From: Marsupella aquatica
Taxonomy: Eukaryota; Marchantiophyta
Direction: 5' to 3'
NCBI GenBank assembly: GCA_973895155.1
Contig: OZ316895.1
Coordinates: 16,802,001-16,866,000 of the forward strand
Length of the DNA: 64,000 nt
Shown one piece after another: positions 21,901 to 34,930 of this stretch. The stretch's first letter is position 1, and the number at the start of each line of letters is the position of its first letter. The position numbers and the translations under genes are program-made. Below the pieces are notes generated by a model. It made no database searches and had not been told where the DNA came from. It saw only the letters and a program-made list of their open reading frames with translations.

Positions 21901-24900
21901 AGTTTAATTTGTTTCCGACTATATGGATATATAGACTAATGGTCACAGGAGAGATCTTAAACAAGGTCTTTATAGGGTCGTCGAGTGGTTTTATTCAGCG
22001 TACTGTAATGTAGAGTCGAAACGAAGTATCCTTTGACAATTTCTCGTGTTTTTTTTATGTGTTTGCGACCAAGGGTCGTCTTACTTGCACCCAGCCCGGT
22101 ACAGCACGAGAACTGGCGCCGGAGAAATAATCAAAGAACGGCTTTTGCCCCTCAGTTAATCTAGACTATAAGCGTTTCATCCGTTATGTTGAACCCACGA
22201 TGAATTGCATTCGTCTTGGACAGAAGAGTGCATTGCCAGGAATTTCCGCTGAGTGGTGGGCTGCTTCTTTCTATCTTTGAAGCCTCAGGCTAGGAGCCAT
22301 ATGAAAAATTTTACATTGTCATATTCTCGGACTCTAGCAAGAAGAATGCGAAAGGGAAGGTCCGCAAGGAGATGGATCGATCTCGATCTGCTGACGGTCA
22401 TTGGCGATGAAGTCGACTGGACTGATTGAACTGTCAAAGTGCGGTCGAGAATATGCTGACAATCGTCCAGCAAGTGCATATATACACCGATCTTCAATTC
22501 TCAAGAACAATTTGTACTTCTTGTTTTCCTGAGTTGCACGACACGTGAAACCTCACTCTACCGGCTATGGTGGATTCACGTGTATTCGGAGAAGACGTTT
22601 CTCAAGATAGTCATCAATCAAACCCATTGCTCGATCAGACCATATTCCTTCTCAACAACCAAATCGTTAGCTGTGTGTATCCTGTACCTCGTTGACTCGA
22701 ACACCTTTGTGCTGTAATGTATCCTGTAGTTTTGTGGCATATTGTATCCTGTACTTTTGTAGGCTCTCAAGCTGTTGTTCCTCCTGCATGCTGCTGGCAT
22801 GTTTGTCTCTTGGGATCCATTGGAACTAACTTACCCTGGGAGCAGTTGTAGCCCGGAGGACGCATCAAGCAGTCAGGACGTAGCATTTTCCAATCTAACG
22901 ACCTAGTTATGAAGTTGCACGACAATTAATATCAGTTATACTCGGAAGCCAGTTTATGATTCATGTACCCTCCAGCCAAGTGGAAAAATACAAGCGGCAA
23001 AAGCGCTTAGTTTGCTATACCCATGGTGAGACCAATAGTTTTCCAGTCGAGATCGGGTTCTAAGAACTTTGCTTAAATATTACGCTGGTGGAACAATCTC
23101 ATCACTACTTCTGTGTCTGAAAGCTGAGGACATTTCTTTCGAAATTGTTTTTTCATGTGAAAAGTATGCTCAAGAAAGCACTCGCCAGTCAAGCGTCCCA
23201 GAGTTATTGGCGTCTGCGAGCTTTGTGGTCATCAATCGATCAGTTCCATACGACCGAGAGCATTGTGCCAGTATTGTACGTGATGTCTATCAAAGATCTC
23301 TGGCGTACTGTTTTGGTACAACTCTACGATTCAACGCTGCACATACACTCACGAAGAAGCAGTAGCCAGTGGACGAATAATGCGCGGTTTGAGGGACTTG
23401 CGCATTTACATCGATCCATGTTCTCCAATTTCTAATTATTATTTAATTGTTCTATTGTCTTGTCTCAGATGCAGTTCTCGTAGCAGGCTCAGAGGAACAA
23501 AAGATGCACCTGCATGTAGCTGAAAGGAGCTGAAATTGCTCTCCCGAGAGATTTCCTCTTGGAGATCAATCATGCGATTAAAGTGTTATCCGACTTTTCG
23601 AATAATTCGTGTTTTGAAGATATATTTTGTACGTAGTGGTCCAGATCTGGACGTGAGCATTATAGAACTTGTGGAAGAACACACAGAAGATCGCTAAGAA
23701 TCTCTCAGTGTAGAAATTGTATTGAAGGACTGGCCCAAGTGCTGGACTTCTTAATTATAACTTGTAGAAGAACACACCGACGATGAAGATCTTGTTTAGC
23801 GTAGACGTTTATGTTCATTATCACCGACATTACTTTTCCCTCCAGATTCTCACAAAATGAAGCACTCCGGTGGTACGGAAATGGTCGCTTGCAAGATTGC
23901 AGATCGTCCACAATGTTGTTCAACAAACTCTTCAATTTGGTGCCCATCTTGTTCGCGGTCTCAATTTCTATCGTTTGTTCAACGTCTTGCAGGCAATGGG
24001 TGGTCTTCGTCGCATTGGAAGATCGAGCTTCATGCTCATATCGAAGACGTAGTTGATGCGGAGAATCCAAGCTATTTCACCGAAATCGAGCGCAATGAGT
24101 AAGCCACTTCAAACTATTGAATTGCTTGCTGCCTTCGCTTCTATCTTGCTTCAATAAAATGTAATATTGTACCGCGTAATTCTTGCAAAATATAAATTGC
24201 AAGATCTAACGTCGGTCACGAAGTCAAGCCCGTCAGCACTATACACCAAATGAGCAGGACGAGAAACTCGCTGTGGATCGATCATGTGGCCGTCTCATGT
24301 CAGTCGACGTATTCATTTGCATCAAATTTCTCGCAAGTCTTCCTTTGATTCTTCAACAGCATACAAGAAGATTCATTGGACGTTGTGGAATGATCGATGG
24401 AAAATAAGTCCCCTGGGATCATGTGCATATGGATACTTGACATTGGCCTGACGGCCGTTCTCGTCAACCAGGTATCAGCACGGAGTTAGGTGAATGCTTC
24501 GTTCTGATGCCTTCTGTCGATCCGTTTCAATCCATCAACAAATCCGCGGAAAGCTTGGTCTTCCAGTGATTTTCTTATGAAGCTGATGTTGCTAGCTTCT
24601 AATAGTACAGTTTTATTTGTTCAAAAGAATGTCTTGGAAGCCTTGGTGTATGTGAAGACGTCAGAACGCACGGTTCTATGTATCAAACTAATAGAACAAC
24701 AAAAGAATTGCCTCAATCTTTACGTTTATACCCTGGAAACCGTGCAGTGGCAGATGACGCATGTGGCAAATCGTAATTACACGGACATCACACTAGGCCC
24801 TTGAAGCTGTACCTTCTTTTGGTGTAGCCTTTTCATCTCCAAGTCAGTCGGACCATAAAGAAGTATGATCGAAGAACCAGATTGCGCAGCTCTAGCTGTC

Positions 24901-27900
24901 AATTGAAATCGCTCAGATAAAGCAGTATTACCGTTACGTGTACCACATTGTATGTCTTTCCACTGTCAAAGGATGCAAGGATCATCTGCGAACTAAGTAC
25001 TAGATGATCTAATTGGTTCAATTTGTCACAGGCATGATCACCTGTACCGGGAACGAATGCGCTACTTTGTGATGCACACCATTATGCAAGAGCGAATACT
25101 CTTGGATGAAGGCTTCTTGCTGGGCCTTCTCGTGGTTGTAACGTTTCAGGAGCGTCCCTGCCAGTGTAGCTAGACCTCGATGGCTTCACCTTTTGTGGGT
25201 CTTTGGCACGATGGGTCTTAAAACCACTACTGCTAGAGGCACTTCAGGGGTATTAAGAGAAGCTGCGCATCTAGCTTAAGGATACTTACATCAATGAATG
25301 GTTTCTGCTCAGTACCCACTGTCATTGAAAATACTGATCTTTCCCTCCATGCAATGCAGTTTCGGTAACATGACAGTCAAGATGCTGAACGACGTTTCCC
25401 ACGCCGGTCAACTCAGGATTTGACATGCCATATCTACAGTAGATCACATCATTGGTAAAGGATATACTGTCTCGTCACTCGTGATATTAAGCAATACTCC
25501 AGACAGAATGCTTGCAATATCTGCAGTAAACACGGGGGTACATTTGTCCTGCACACGTGTGATCGTTGCAAGTAGGGATGTAGCATTGATGTGCATGTCA
25601 TTGGCACTGTCTAACCTTTGTGGGTAATAATGAAAAGCCAGGAGCCCAAGTGTGTAACCTGCAGTAATGATTTGGAGACATCCTGGGAGGGATGGTGTAG
25701 TGGCGTTCTTGCAGTACATCTGGGGTGCTTGTCCATCCTAGAATCGCCTGCTTTCGAATCAGTTTCGGACGCCTGCAGCTATATGCAATACCTTGGAGTT
25801 GTACCTGTAGGTTCTCTCGCACAGCTGCTTTTGTTCAAGTCGAACCAAAATATTTCTCTTGCAATATTTCAGAGAAGAGTAATAATTGTGGTCCTGCTTC
25901 TGGCAGATGATTTGCCAGATTGCTCCTGTGACTTCCGTCGTGAAACGCAATTTATATGCATGCATTTGTTGCAATCTGGTCTGGGGAAACTCGTTTCTCT
26001 TTACTGAAGATGTACGTCCTTTCGTCTACCCTACTCTTTGACCTGCAGGATGCGTCGATTTTCTAATGTCTGTCCCTGGTGTCGTTCTAAGATGTAGTCC
26101 GCTAGTGGTAAACTTTGGAGTCAGTCCAGGGCTCTTTTGATCCCAATGCCAAACATTGAGTTCAAACTGTCTTTTATTGATGCAATTGATTAATAAATTC
26201 TGGAGATTGTTGCTTAAGCGTTCTGCACGATGGGTTTCTGTTGTTTTAATTAGTGTAACGAAAATCAACTAGTTACCTTGCCAGGTTGCTTTTGGACATG
26301 TGAGGATGGTGATGCAAGCTTCTGTTTATATCTACTGGGGAATGTTCTGAATCTTGACAGGGACTGTTCTCAACCCCAACAGTTCCGGCCGGGTTGACAG
26401 GAAGGCGACAAGAGGGACCCTGGAGCTTAAATTCCCCTCGTTGATAGTGGCGCTTGCTTTGGGCTATTGTCATCAATCTGGTGAAGTTTGTCGATAGACA
26501 CGCAGTTTCGATCGTCTTCGAGTGCAGGTTTTGCTTTGGCAACCCAATATCTGATTTATCTGAAAGTGTCTTTGTTGGGGTCCACCCAAGCAACTGAAAG
26601 GTCAACAGGAATATATTCTCCTCAGTTATAACCGGGGAAGTAGACCTGTTGCAGAGACCTAGCCATTTAAACTCTGGTACTACGGCCTGTGTAGCTCTGT
26701 AGCTTCTCCTGGCGGCCGTGTTTGAGCGACTGTTGACGTGCAATGCCAGAGGTGGTAAGCCTGCGTGACCCATTCTCTGTCTATTGTGTCTCACAGTAGC
26801 GTTGTGAATCTTTGATACTGTTGTCTGTGTAGCTTGCGGCGGCCGTTAGAGAGCAAGTGCTGGACATGCCTAGCCAGAAGCTTAAAACCTACGTCCATCC
26901 ACAATCTATGGTAGTCCGTTGTTTGTCGTTGCATTGTAATTAGAAACAGATACCTTCGTGTAGCCGCGTTGATACACCTGCTAGGATGTCGATTGTTGCG
27001 ATCGATGTCTCTCGTTCTCTAGGTTACAAGTCGAAGACATGGCTGCACATACGGTTCGCTGTCTCAATTCGATGTGGATTATGTTATGTGCATTGCTCTT
27101 GGATACAGATTAGGACCTTTTGAAAGAGTGCTGTGAAAATGCGGTTCATTTCTTGTCGGAGATCGAGAGCAAGATTTGCGATACAGTATCTGGACCATTG
27201 TCAGATGTGGTCGTAAGGACCGATCAGTACGACGTCTATTCTCAATGCAGTGAGCACCACCGATCGTTCATCGTTGTCCTCGATTTGAACCACTTCAGTT
27301 GGTCTAGGATGGCATAGTTTTGGGTGCCACGCACAGTCAGTGCTTCTGCGACCTTGTTGCCATCGATCTGGATCATGCATGACCATCGTTCACAAGTCAG
27401 AGTCACGGGAAGGATACGAGCATTGCATGCTAACAAGCTAGCTGCACTACAATTCATTATGATAGTGTCTGTCATACACACCTCGACGACCACCAGAAGA
27501 CAGTAGCACTCCGAAAGAATAACGTCCGCCTGTTTCCCTGAGCCTCGGTGCCCTGTTCACATATGGTGCGCTTGGGAAATTGAGCCCTCCTGCTGCAGCA
27601 CGCGTGAGAAAGTGAACTGGGCAATCTGTCTTGCAGATATTTTTACTTTCTCTACTGAAGCCATCTACAGTTTTGTGGGAGACTGGGCCGACCACACGAC
27701 GAGGTCTGCCGTCTGCATCCTCTGTGCGGTCGAGGCATATGGCGGTCCACGCTTGTACCTGTCGGTGTACATACTATGGGTATGTTATCCTCCAGTAGTT
27801 AGTCTGATACAATACAACCGTACGTATTGACTTTTCGAAGGATCTCGAATTTATACTTTCCCGTACTCTGGACATTTGGGAATGGTCCTCAAAAGTGATC

Positions 27901-27976
27901 TCTGCCCACTGAAGGACTTCTTTTCTGCAAATGATGCAGTAATGATACAAAAAACATTCCATTGCACAAACGCTAT
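18961..27976. other. Nine kb with no recognised gene
   Basis: This stretch has many short open frames on both strands. The longest is minus 26273-26794 (173 codons); others include minus 23705-24070 and plus 25618-26007. Reading them gave no domain, zinc motif, reverse transcriptase, integrase or repeat signature. Degraded transposon DNA beyond recognition, or a lineage-specific non-coding transcript, cannot be excluded. A TGTATCCTGTA phrase recurs three times near 22677-22760. Confidence 0.4.
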
Positions 27977-28175
27977 GACAGTACAGGCCATCACAGACCA
28001 ATGTGGGTTGACGAAGAGCACTTTTATGTTCTCCTTAGTAATTGACAGTACAGGCCAGCCAAGTTAGACCGATGTGGGTTGACGAAGAAGAGCACTTTTT
28101 ATGGTCTCATTAGTAATTGACAGTACAGGCAAGCTAGACCGATGTGGGTTGACGAAGAGCACTTTTTATGTCGCA
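27977..28175. repeat. Three-copy tandem repeat (67 and 75 bp)
   Basis: GACAGTACAGGC starts at 27977, 28044 and 28119. Each copy continues with an AGACC(G/A)ATGTGGGTTGACGA-type stretch and AGAGCACTTTT. Confidence 0.93.
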
Positions 28176-28690
28176 TTATTTATGTTTTATTCGCCCTATC
28201 GGGTTCCAAGATACAATCATGAGGCGCAGTTCCTCTACTCCAAAACAGCAAACCGAAAACAATTTGCACAATTGAATACTGGGTCCCAGGAATGTCGTGG
28301 AACGTCATGCGACAGACACAGGTTGATGCTGGGGCCTACAAGATTTACATAAATACTTTTTTAATATACAGCACAATCCCTGCAGTTAGAAAGCACAATC
28401 GTGTCGTTATAGTCGACATATATACAGTAGACTTAGAATTTGGGACATGCTCCTTGCACATTGGGATATGTCTACTCTTACAACATACTAGTTATTTTGT
28501 GGATAATGCTAGCAGCATCCAAGCGCTGAAGTCACCCCTCGTGGCACTACTTGACTGGACTTAACCCTTACGTGGTTTTTCCCGTCCACGAATGTAAACT
28601 ATATCGGGGATTCTAGATCTCATTTTCTCGATCATTCTGATGTCTATCTCGACAGGCTCAATGCTCAGATCGCCATTTGTCCATAGTTCA

Positions 28691-28965
28691 GATTTTACGT
28701 CTTGATGTTTCCACTCCACCGCCCTTGTCCAAGATGTGCTCTGGCCACGAATTGCTACATCTTTAGGGAAAAGAACGAGTACCGTCGACGTCGTTCCCGA
28801 ACAAACTGATGGCAGCCTAATGCAATTACGATTTTACGTATTAAAGTTTCCACTCCACCTTCCTTTTTCCAAGAAGTGCAAAGACTCCAAGAAATTGCTA
28901 CATAAGAGCGAGGATCATCGTGGCACGGAGTTCCAAAGAAACTCATGGCAGCCCAACACAAAAGT
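28691..28965. repeat. Diverged 139-bp tandem duplication
   Basis: GATTTTACGT followed by GTTTCCACTCCACC occurs at 28691 and 28830. Both copies continue with a CCAAGA(T/A)GTGC stretch, ATTGCTACAT and a TGGCAGCC end. The copies have diverged with insertions. Confidence 0.75.
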
Positions 28966-29604
28966 ACGAAGTGTGCAGTGAGAATAAAAAGGTCTTTCCT
29001 TCAAAGATGAATTTGAAACTTTTAATTTGATTTGTCCATAACTTTAATACATTCCCCTTCCCATATCTTGGACCTCTGCAGAAGTACAGTGGCCAAAACT
29101 TCCTTTTAACACTGGCACTTCCGGGTGCCCAAATTTAAGGTTTCTTCGAATGTGCGTTTCCTGCCAAGGCGTGCACCATCTACTGCATATATTTTTTGCT
29201 TTTAAACCCCTCTGTCTGCAAACTCAACATCCAAGTAACGTACGTCATAGACGCGAATCCTTTCATCAGTCCAAATGCGCGCCACTAGTTACTGTTCGCG
29301 AACTTACGGTTACAGATGCAGGAAGCTTAAGTAAGCATTGCACGATGGACCTTCGATCTGGAATCAGAACGCCCAGGGACAAAACATTCGATGCCCTTCC
29401 AGATGCAACTAAAAAATGTGTGCAAAGCTGCTGTATGACGCCTTCTACTTCCATCCCTGAACATTTCCTCTCCTCTGAGTCCGCTCCACGTGATCGTGCC
29501 GCTGGGTTGGAAATCGAGCTCAAGAACCAAGACTAAACGCATGCGGTCGGCCACATGATATATTGACACTGAACAAACGTATTAAGAGGTACGTAGACCT
29601 AATT

Positions 29605-29760
29605 GTCAAGTGCGCAGTTCACAAGTGAAAGGCTGCAGCCCAAGCTCAACGAAGCAATGACAAACCACGAGGTACACCTACACGTCAAGTACGCAGTTCA
29701 CAAGTGAAAGGATGCAGTGCATGTACAACGAAGCAATGATCGAGTTCCTTCAGAATCTTT
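29605..29760. repeat. 79-bp tandem duplication
   Basis: GTCAAGTGCGCAGTTCACAA at 29605 is repeated as GTCAAGTACGCAGTTCACAA at 29684. Both copies continue with GTGAAAGG(C/A)TGCAG and CAACGAAGCAATGA. Confidence 0.92.
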
Positions 29761-30100
29761 ACAATTTCACCAAGAGCTTACGATACGACGGGCATGGAAC
29801 TTCACTGGGAAACCAAAGAGAGCACTGCGACACTTCGATCAAAGAGACGGACTTAGTGAATCGATCTAACGCACAAGATGTCATAACGATTAGCTAGCGA
29901 CTATGAAACCAAAGACTACATCATGCTCTCGTATATGTAACGCACAAGATGTCATTACTACCAGAGACAATGAAACCAACAGTACATGCTCGAAACTGTG
30001 AAACCAGGCCACGACGTACTGAAACCTTTAAGATAACATCGATCGTCAACGAACAACACTGAGTTCTGAGGACATCTTTACGGGTATAAGTAGGTTTTGT

Positions 30101-30106
30101 TTTATT
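30101..30106 (-). terminator. Candidate polyadenylation signal of ERF gene
   Basis: The minus strand reads AATAAA here, about 400 nt after the ERF stop codon. Plant polyadenylation signals are loose, so this is only a candidate. Confidence 0.35.
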
Positions 30107-30510
30107 GAAGTACCATAAGATCGATGTGGAGGAGCACTAAACAACTCAAGAGTGAATTCGAAAGAAAATCTCGCTTCGCTCGGCACTACATATGCACCGT
30201 GGAGGGTAATATCCACAGTCCGAATCGGACACTCTAAACGTTATGTGCCACTGAATATTAAACATAAATACTGAATCCTCTACAGCTCGCCAGAAGCGGC
30301 CGGAGTAAGACCCCCGAGAACACACAACTCGAGATGCCCGACATCTGGGAAGGAGAGAGTTCTAGATATCAAGCAGTACTCGGAACTACAAGGAACTACA
30401 ACTCTCGTCCTGATTAATTAAAGAAGTAAAGTTGGATCCCTGAGAAATTATTAATACGCTTGGGAAGGCGAGGTCTCATTCAATTTGCTGCTATTGAGTT
30501 AAACTCTAGC

Positions 30511-31584
30511 TCATCCGGCCAGAAGTAGAGTCGGATCCTCGAGGAACGTCGACTGGAGATGCTCCGCATCCGGGAAGGCTAGACTGCTCGTCATATCGAA
30601 GCGATCGTTGCCAGTTGAGGGCAGGTTCCGCAGAAAATGATCTCTCTCATCGTCATGGTAGTGGGAGGTAACAGAAGTCATATGATCATCGAAGTCGCCA
30701 CCATGAAGGAAATGGTCTGTTTGCTGGTCAAAGATTCCATACTGGGTCTGCTGGTCAAGCAATCTCCGTATACAAAATTGCCCGTCTAGTCTTGACAACG
30801 GATCTTGGGGACAAGCTGCAGCCTTCGACGCCGGGCTGGAGTTCGCCGAGTCCGACTCCTGGACCTCCAAAGATGCAGAAATCGAGAGCTCTCTCGTGAT
30901 ATCGCTGGACGCTCCACTAACTAGACGGTAGTCTTCTTCAAACAGAAGCTCAGGATATCTTTGTGTGGGCTTGTGTCCAATTCTATCGGTGACACACGAC
31001 GACGTCTCCGAAGATGAAAAAGTCCTGTTCGCCGCTTCATCCGCCGGTGAGATCCGGGGGATGAAGCTTCTGGGGATGGTACTTTGATTGGACCCTAGGA
31101 ATCGGTCATCCGGGAAAGAGCTTATCTGCATTCCATCGCTTCTAGTAGATTGCACAGCATCATTTCCAATGCATCGATACAAATCTATCTCAGGAATGGT
31201 ACCGAGCTCCGGCGTTGTCCTGTACCCTGGGCCCAAGTGGATCTGCGCCTTCATAGCCAAATTCGTGATCCACTCCAGGGCGGGCCTCCCTTGAAAGGAG
31301 CTCGCGCCAGCGATATCATCAACGTGACTGAATTGTTGACTGGGATGCATGAAATTCGTTCGGGCCTTAAGGCCTCTCATAGATAGTGCTGCATTGTCAT
31401 AAGCTTCCGCAGCTGCCTCAGCCGTGTCGAACGTCCCCAGCCATTTCCTCTCCTTTGTGTTCGGATCGCGAATCTCAGCAGCGAAACGACCCCATGGCCT
31501 TCGTCGTACTCCTCTGTAACGTCCTTCGCGAACCCTTTTCCCCCTCTTCTCTGCTACCTTCTTCATAGTAGTAGTTTGCGTCAT
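30511..31584 (-). CDS. AP2/ERF transcription factor
   Basis: A single uninterrupted 357-codon frame. One AP2/ERF DNA-binding domain spans residues about 22-79: [20 protein letters not shown], then [20 protein letters not shown] and [17 protein letters not shown]. The Ala and Asp of AAEIRD, which separate ERF from DREB subfamilies, place it in the ERF branch that binds GCC-box DNA in the nucleus. The [19 protein letters not shown] wording and the MRG.KARTNF end resemble group VIIIb proteins (LEAFY PETIOLE/PUCHI type), which act in meristem and organ development; that sub-assignment is inference. A basic stretch at residues 8-18 could serve as a nuclear localisation signal. The rest is Ser/Asp-rich and low in known motifs, and the acidic/hydrophobic end ([18 protein letters not shown]) may activate transcription. 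No DLNxxP or other EAR motif is seen. Lack of introns is usual for ERF genes. Confidence 0.95.
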   Translation of the reverse strand: MTQTTTMKKVAEKRGKRVREGRYRGVRRRPWGRFAAEIRDPNTKERKWLGTFDTAEAAAEAYDNAALSMRGLKARTNFMHPSQQFSHVDDIAGASSFQGRPALEWITNLAMKAQIHLGPGYRTTPELGTIPEIDLYRCIGNDAVQSTRSDGMQISSFPDDRFLGSNQSTIPRSFIPRISPADEAANRTFSSSETSSCVTDRIGHKPTQRYPELLFEEDYRLVSGASSDITRELSISASLEVQESDSANSSPASKAAACPQDPLSRLDGQFCIRRLLDQQTQYGIFDQQTDHFLHGGDFDDHMTSVTSHYHDDERDHFLRNLPSTGNDRFDMTSSLAFPDAEHLQSTFLEDPTLLLAG

Positions 31585-32141
31585 TAGATCACCTTGGGAG
31601 CAAATTCAAGCAAAGCTTCAGATGTCGGGCGCGCTCTTCATTCTTGAAACAACGGGTATCCATAGATTCGTTCGAGGAGGGACGCCATGTCTACTACAAC
31701 CAACTGGTGAAGCTTACAAATACGAGCTCGAGTTATCAAACTACTCCAGCACAAGTCAGGCAGCAAATCATAAGCTATGGTGACATAGCTGAAACAAGCT
31801 GGGTAGAGAGTAGGACTCCGAGTCTCATGCTCGGTGACGACTTCATCTGGAGCGACATGCTGAAATGAGGAACAAAGAGCTGTAGCAACAACATGGAGTG
31901 GTCTACTCACAGGTGGGACTGTGTACCAGCTTCAGCCCTTGCAGGTGTCTGAAGCGACCCAAGTATCTGGTAGGGCGTCGATGTCTTGCAGGGAACAGGT
32001 GATCCAGCGAGAGATTCTTCCGAGAGACCTCGATCCTCAGGTCACTTGATTTCTTTCTTTTCGACTAAGGCACCAGTCCAGATGTGCGTTTGCAATCTCC
32101 TGGCCCGGAGTTCTTCAGCTGCTCAGTTTGGACCAGCCGCT

Positions 32142-32151
32142 CCATATATAT
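32142..32151 (-). promoter_or_regulatory. TATA box of ERF gene
   Basis: The minus strand reads ATATATATGG, about 560 bp upstream of the ERF ATG. Initiation about 30 bp further on (near 32115) would give a leader of roughly 530 nt. The leader contains no obvious uORF-related conserved peptide. Confidence 0.5.
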
Positions 32152-32558
32152 GTGCTCCTGAAGAGAGAAGAACCCTCCGCTCAATGCGCTCCATCCTTTG
32201 GGGCGCGTTCTTCGACACCAATTTGCCTCCTGTGACTCTCCCTCTTCCGCTGTGCGTTTCTCGATTACTGCTTTGCGTTTCCTAATCATGCACAATTGTC
32301 CTACTTATTTGAGGGTTGCTGTAATTATGGGCATCCCGACAACCTGGTGTAGGGGATCCAGTTTCACCCGGCGATCACGTTTAGGGAAACTAGAACAGAT
32401 CCTCTCCCTCCCGGCTTTCCCCTCTCGTATCTCTATCTACCTCCAACCGATAAAATTATTGACACTCGTACAATTCCCAAGGAAATACTGTACACTGTTT
32501 CTTATTTTCCCAAGTCTTCCGCTCTTGCTTGCTACAGGCCTGTTTTTTCCGTTGAGTA

Positions 32559-33230
32559 GTGTCCACCGTGCTTAACTGCAGTCAGGTCATGTAATCGGGT
32601 GTCCACCGTGCTTAAGTGCAGGCAGGTCATGTAATCGGGTCGCTCCATATATGCTTAATCTTCTTCTTTTTTAAATCAATGAATGCACACAGTATATTGA
32701 CACATTTTCATGTGTGAATATATTTTCATGTGTGATTACAGGCAGGGCATGTAATCCTGTAACATTATCTTTTCCATATGAATGCATAAAATATGTAACA
32801 TATTATCTTTTCTCTATACACGCATAAAAAATGCAGTTTTCATCAGTGCATCTTGACCACAAAGGTACCCCTACATGCAGGTACCGTGAACCATAATACT
32901 TTAGGGTGTGGATAAGTGCAGGCAGTTCATGTAATCCCCTAATATTATTGTTTATTTTGCTATTAATACATGTAAATTAAAATATTTTATAATTGCATCT
33001 TGACCCTTACTAAAACCCAAAGGTACCCCTGTGGTCCTGGTACCCTAAGCCAGCGTACTGTATGGTGTGTATCTGCTGTATTCCCGTAATCTTGGCATTT
33101 TTTTTCTCTATAAATCTATCAAAATGTGTGCAGTTTTCATAAGTGCATCAGTCTTGACTCTCACTCAGCCACAAAGGTTGTACCCCTATATTCCTCGTAC
33201 CCTTAACCATCATACGTTAGCGTGTGGGGC
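32559..33230. repeat. 40-bp duplication plus three diverged longer units
   Basis: GTGTCCACCGTGCTTAA occurs at 32559 and 32599 (40-bp period), each followed by GTCATGTAATCGGGT. Further copies of the phrase GCAGGCA(G)..CATGTAATC lie near 32740 and 32920. A unit with TGCATCTTGAC, AAAGGTACCCCT and a GTACC...TAA/GAACCAT-like end recurs around 32846, 32996 and, more diverged, 33145. No coding frame is recognised. Confidence 0.7.
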
Positions 33231-34449
33231 CTGAGAGTACGCTCAACGTGAAATTGCAATTGCAAATTGGATGTAGAATCTGAAAGTCTGAGTGAGTGAT
33301 TGAGAGGGCAAGATGTTAAGCAAGGAGGTCTGGGTTAGGCTGGAGGTGATCGAGTCTCACATATCCAGAAGACAGTGCATAAACTTCATTTGCTGCAGTT
33401 ACTGGGTGGAGTTTATCCGATAAGTGCAAGCTGGCGGCATCGTCCCACAAGCCCGCACTTAGACGTGATAGACTTGTATTCTTTCACTTTTTTGTGCTCT
33501 CAGTCAAGGAGGTGGGTGCCCAGGAGGTGGGTGCCCAGATGTTCTAGGGAGCTAGACTCGAGCTGACACGAGGGTTTAGCTAGGCGATGAGAATCCGTCC
33601 AGATGTAGACCTGCTGTATACTTATAATTAAGAATACCTGAGCATTATGTTGGTGAGGTCGACGATACAGATGACCAGGACGACAAGACCAGGAAGATTG
33701 AGCGACCAGACTCTCCTAGCCTCCTCCTGTAGATGACTCTTCTTTTGGTGGCTACGACCGTCCACAGTACTTAGCAGCCTCCCCTCCAATACTGTACCCA
33801 GAATAGAGTGGTCTCTCGTTGAACTCAGTGGCGCGCACATCACCTACAGTAGGTTCTCGGAGCTCTGTCTCACTGAGCGTTGCCTCCCTGGCTGCACTGT
33901 TAGGAATAGGTAATCCCTGCGTTTCAGAGCAAAAAACATCTCGTTACTGTCATAGCCGAGGCATGGACGTCACCTGGCTTGCCCACTCTATTCTGGTTTA
34001 GTAGGTTAGGCTACAACCCCCCCTTAGTGGTTTTACCAAGGTAAGGATTCCTATGAGTTGATCGAATGTTCACTCCTTGCTTCCTTCTGGCTGGGGGACC
34101 AAGTGTGGTGAGCGTTGTGTGCTTTGCACCCTTTGTGAGTTGAGTTTCGGTTTTTTAATATAAATTGACTTCCCAAGTACGTAAGAAAAGCGAGGCAGAC
34201 GATGTGACGGGCCCATTACAGGTTGAGTGAAAAGCTCGAGGACAGGCATGGCTTCGTCTACTGTAGCGATTGCCAGAAGTCATCATAATCTATAGTACAA
34301 TATTACGTACCACCCTATCGAGCATTTAGTGTTAGGTCACTAGTATCCAATTAAGTAAGAATCATATTATAAGCAAAACCCCGACAGCCGCCAGTTGTGT
34401 ATATATCCCTCGACGCATACGATTCCACAACCCATTTCGATCGAGCCAG
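33231..34449. other. Intergenic, no gene seen
   Basis: A 15-bp direct duplication, AGGAGGTGGGTGCCC, lies near 33510-33540. Otherwise no coding or RNA gene was recognised. Confidence 0.45.
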
Positions 34450-34930
34450 ACGATTCCAAAGCCAGGCTGAAAATGTGGCAAGAGCAACTTAGCATTCCTT
34501 TCAAGAGCTCAACACTATATGAGGAAAACGAAAATCGCCAGGATGAAAGAGAATTAACCACAAGCTGGAGCTAGACTTTAGAAAGTCTGATACCTCACTG
34601 ACAGATTTTTAAAAAGCCAGTTCACGTACAGCCAGGGTGAAAATGTGTGAAGAGGAACTTCGCATTCTTTTCAAGAGTTTAACACAAAGGGAAAACAAAA
34701 TTAATGCCTACAAATAAACGAGAACCACAGCTAGAAAGTCTGATACCTCAGTCTGACAGATTTTGATAGCCAGACGATTCGAAAGCCCAATTTGATCAGG
34801 CCAGAAATGTGGGAAGAAGGTGAAATATAAAATGGCCAAGAATGAAAGGGAGAAAACCACAGCTGGAACCGAATTTCAGAAAGTCTGAGACCTCACTGAT
34901 CTGACAGCCCGACCATTCGACCATTCCTTT
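34450..34930. repeat. Three imperfect tandem units of about 170 bp
   Basis: GCCAGGCTGAAAATGTGG at 34461, GCCAGGGTGAAAATGTGTG at 34631 and GGCCAGAAATGTGGG near 34799 mark three units. Each unit also carries GAGAA..AACCACAGCTGGA-like text, AGAAAGTCTGA(T/G)ACCTCA and CTGACAG. Small deletions separate the copies. Confidence 0.88.

Noticed and set aside
26273-26794. A 173-codon minus-strand frame, the longest in the 19-30 kb desert
   Set aside because: No domain, signal peptide, membrane segment or repeat is recognisable, and neighbouring frames give no supporting exon. Chance is likely in 12 kb of moderate-GC DNA.
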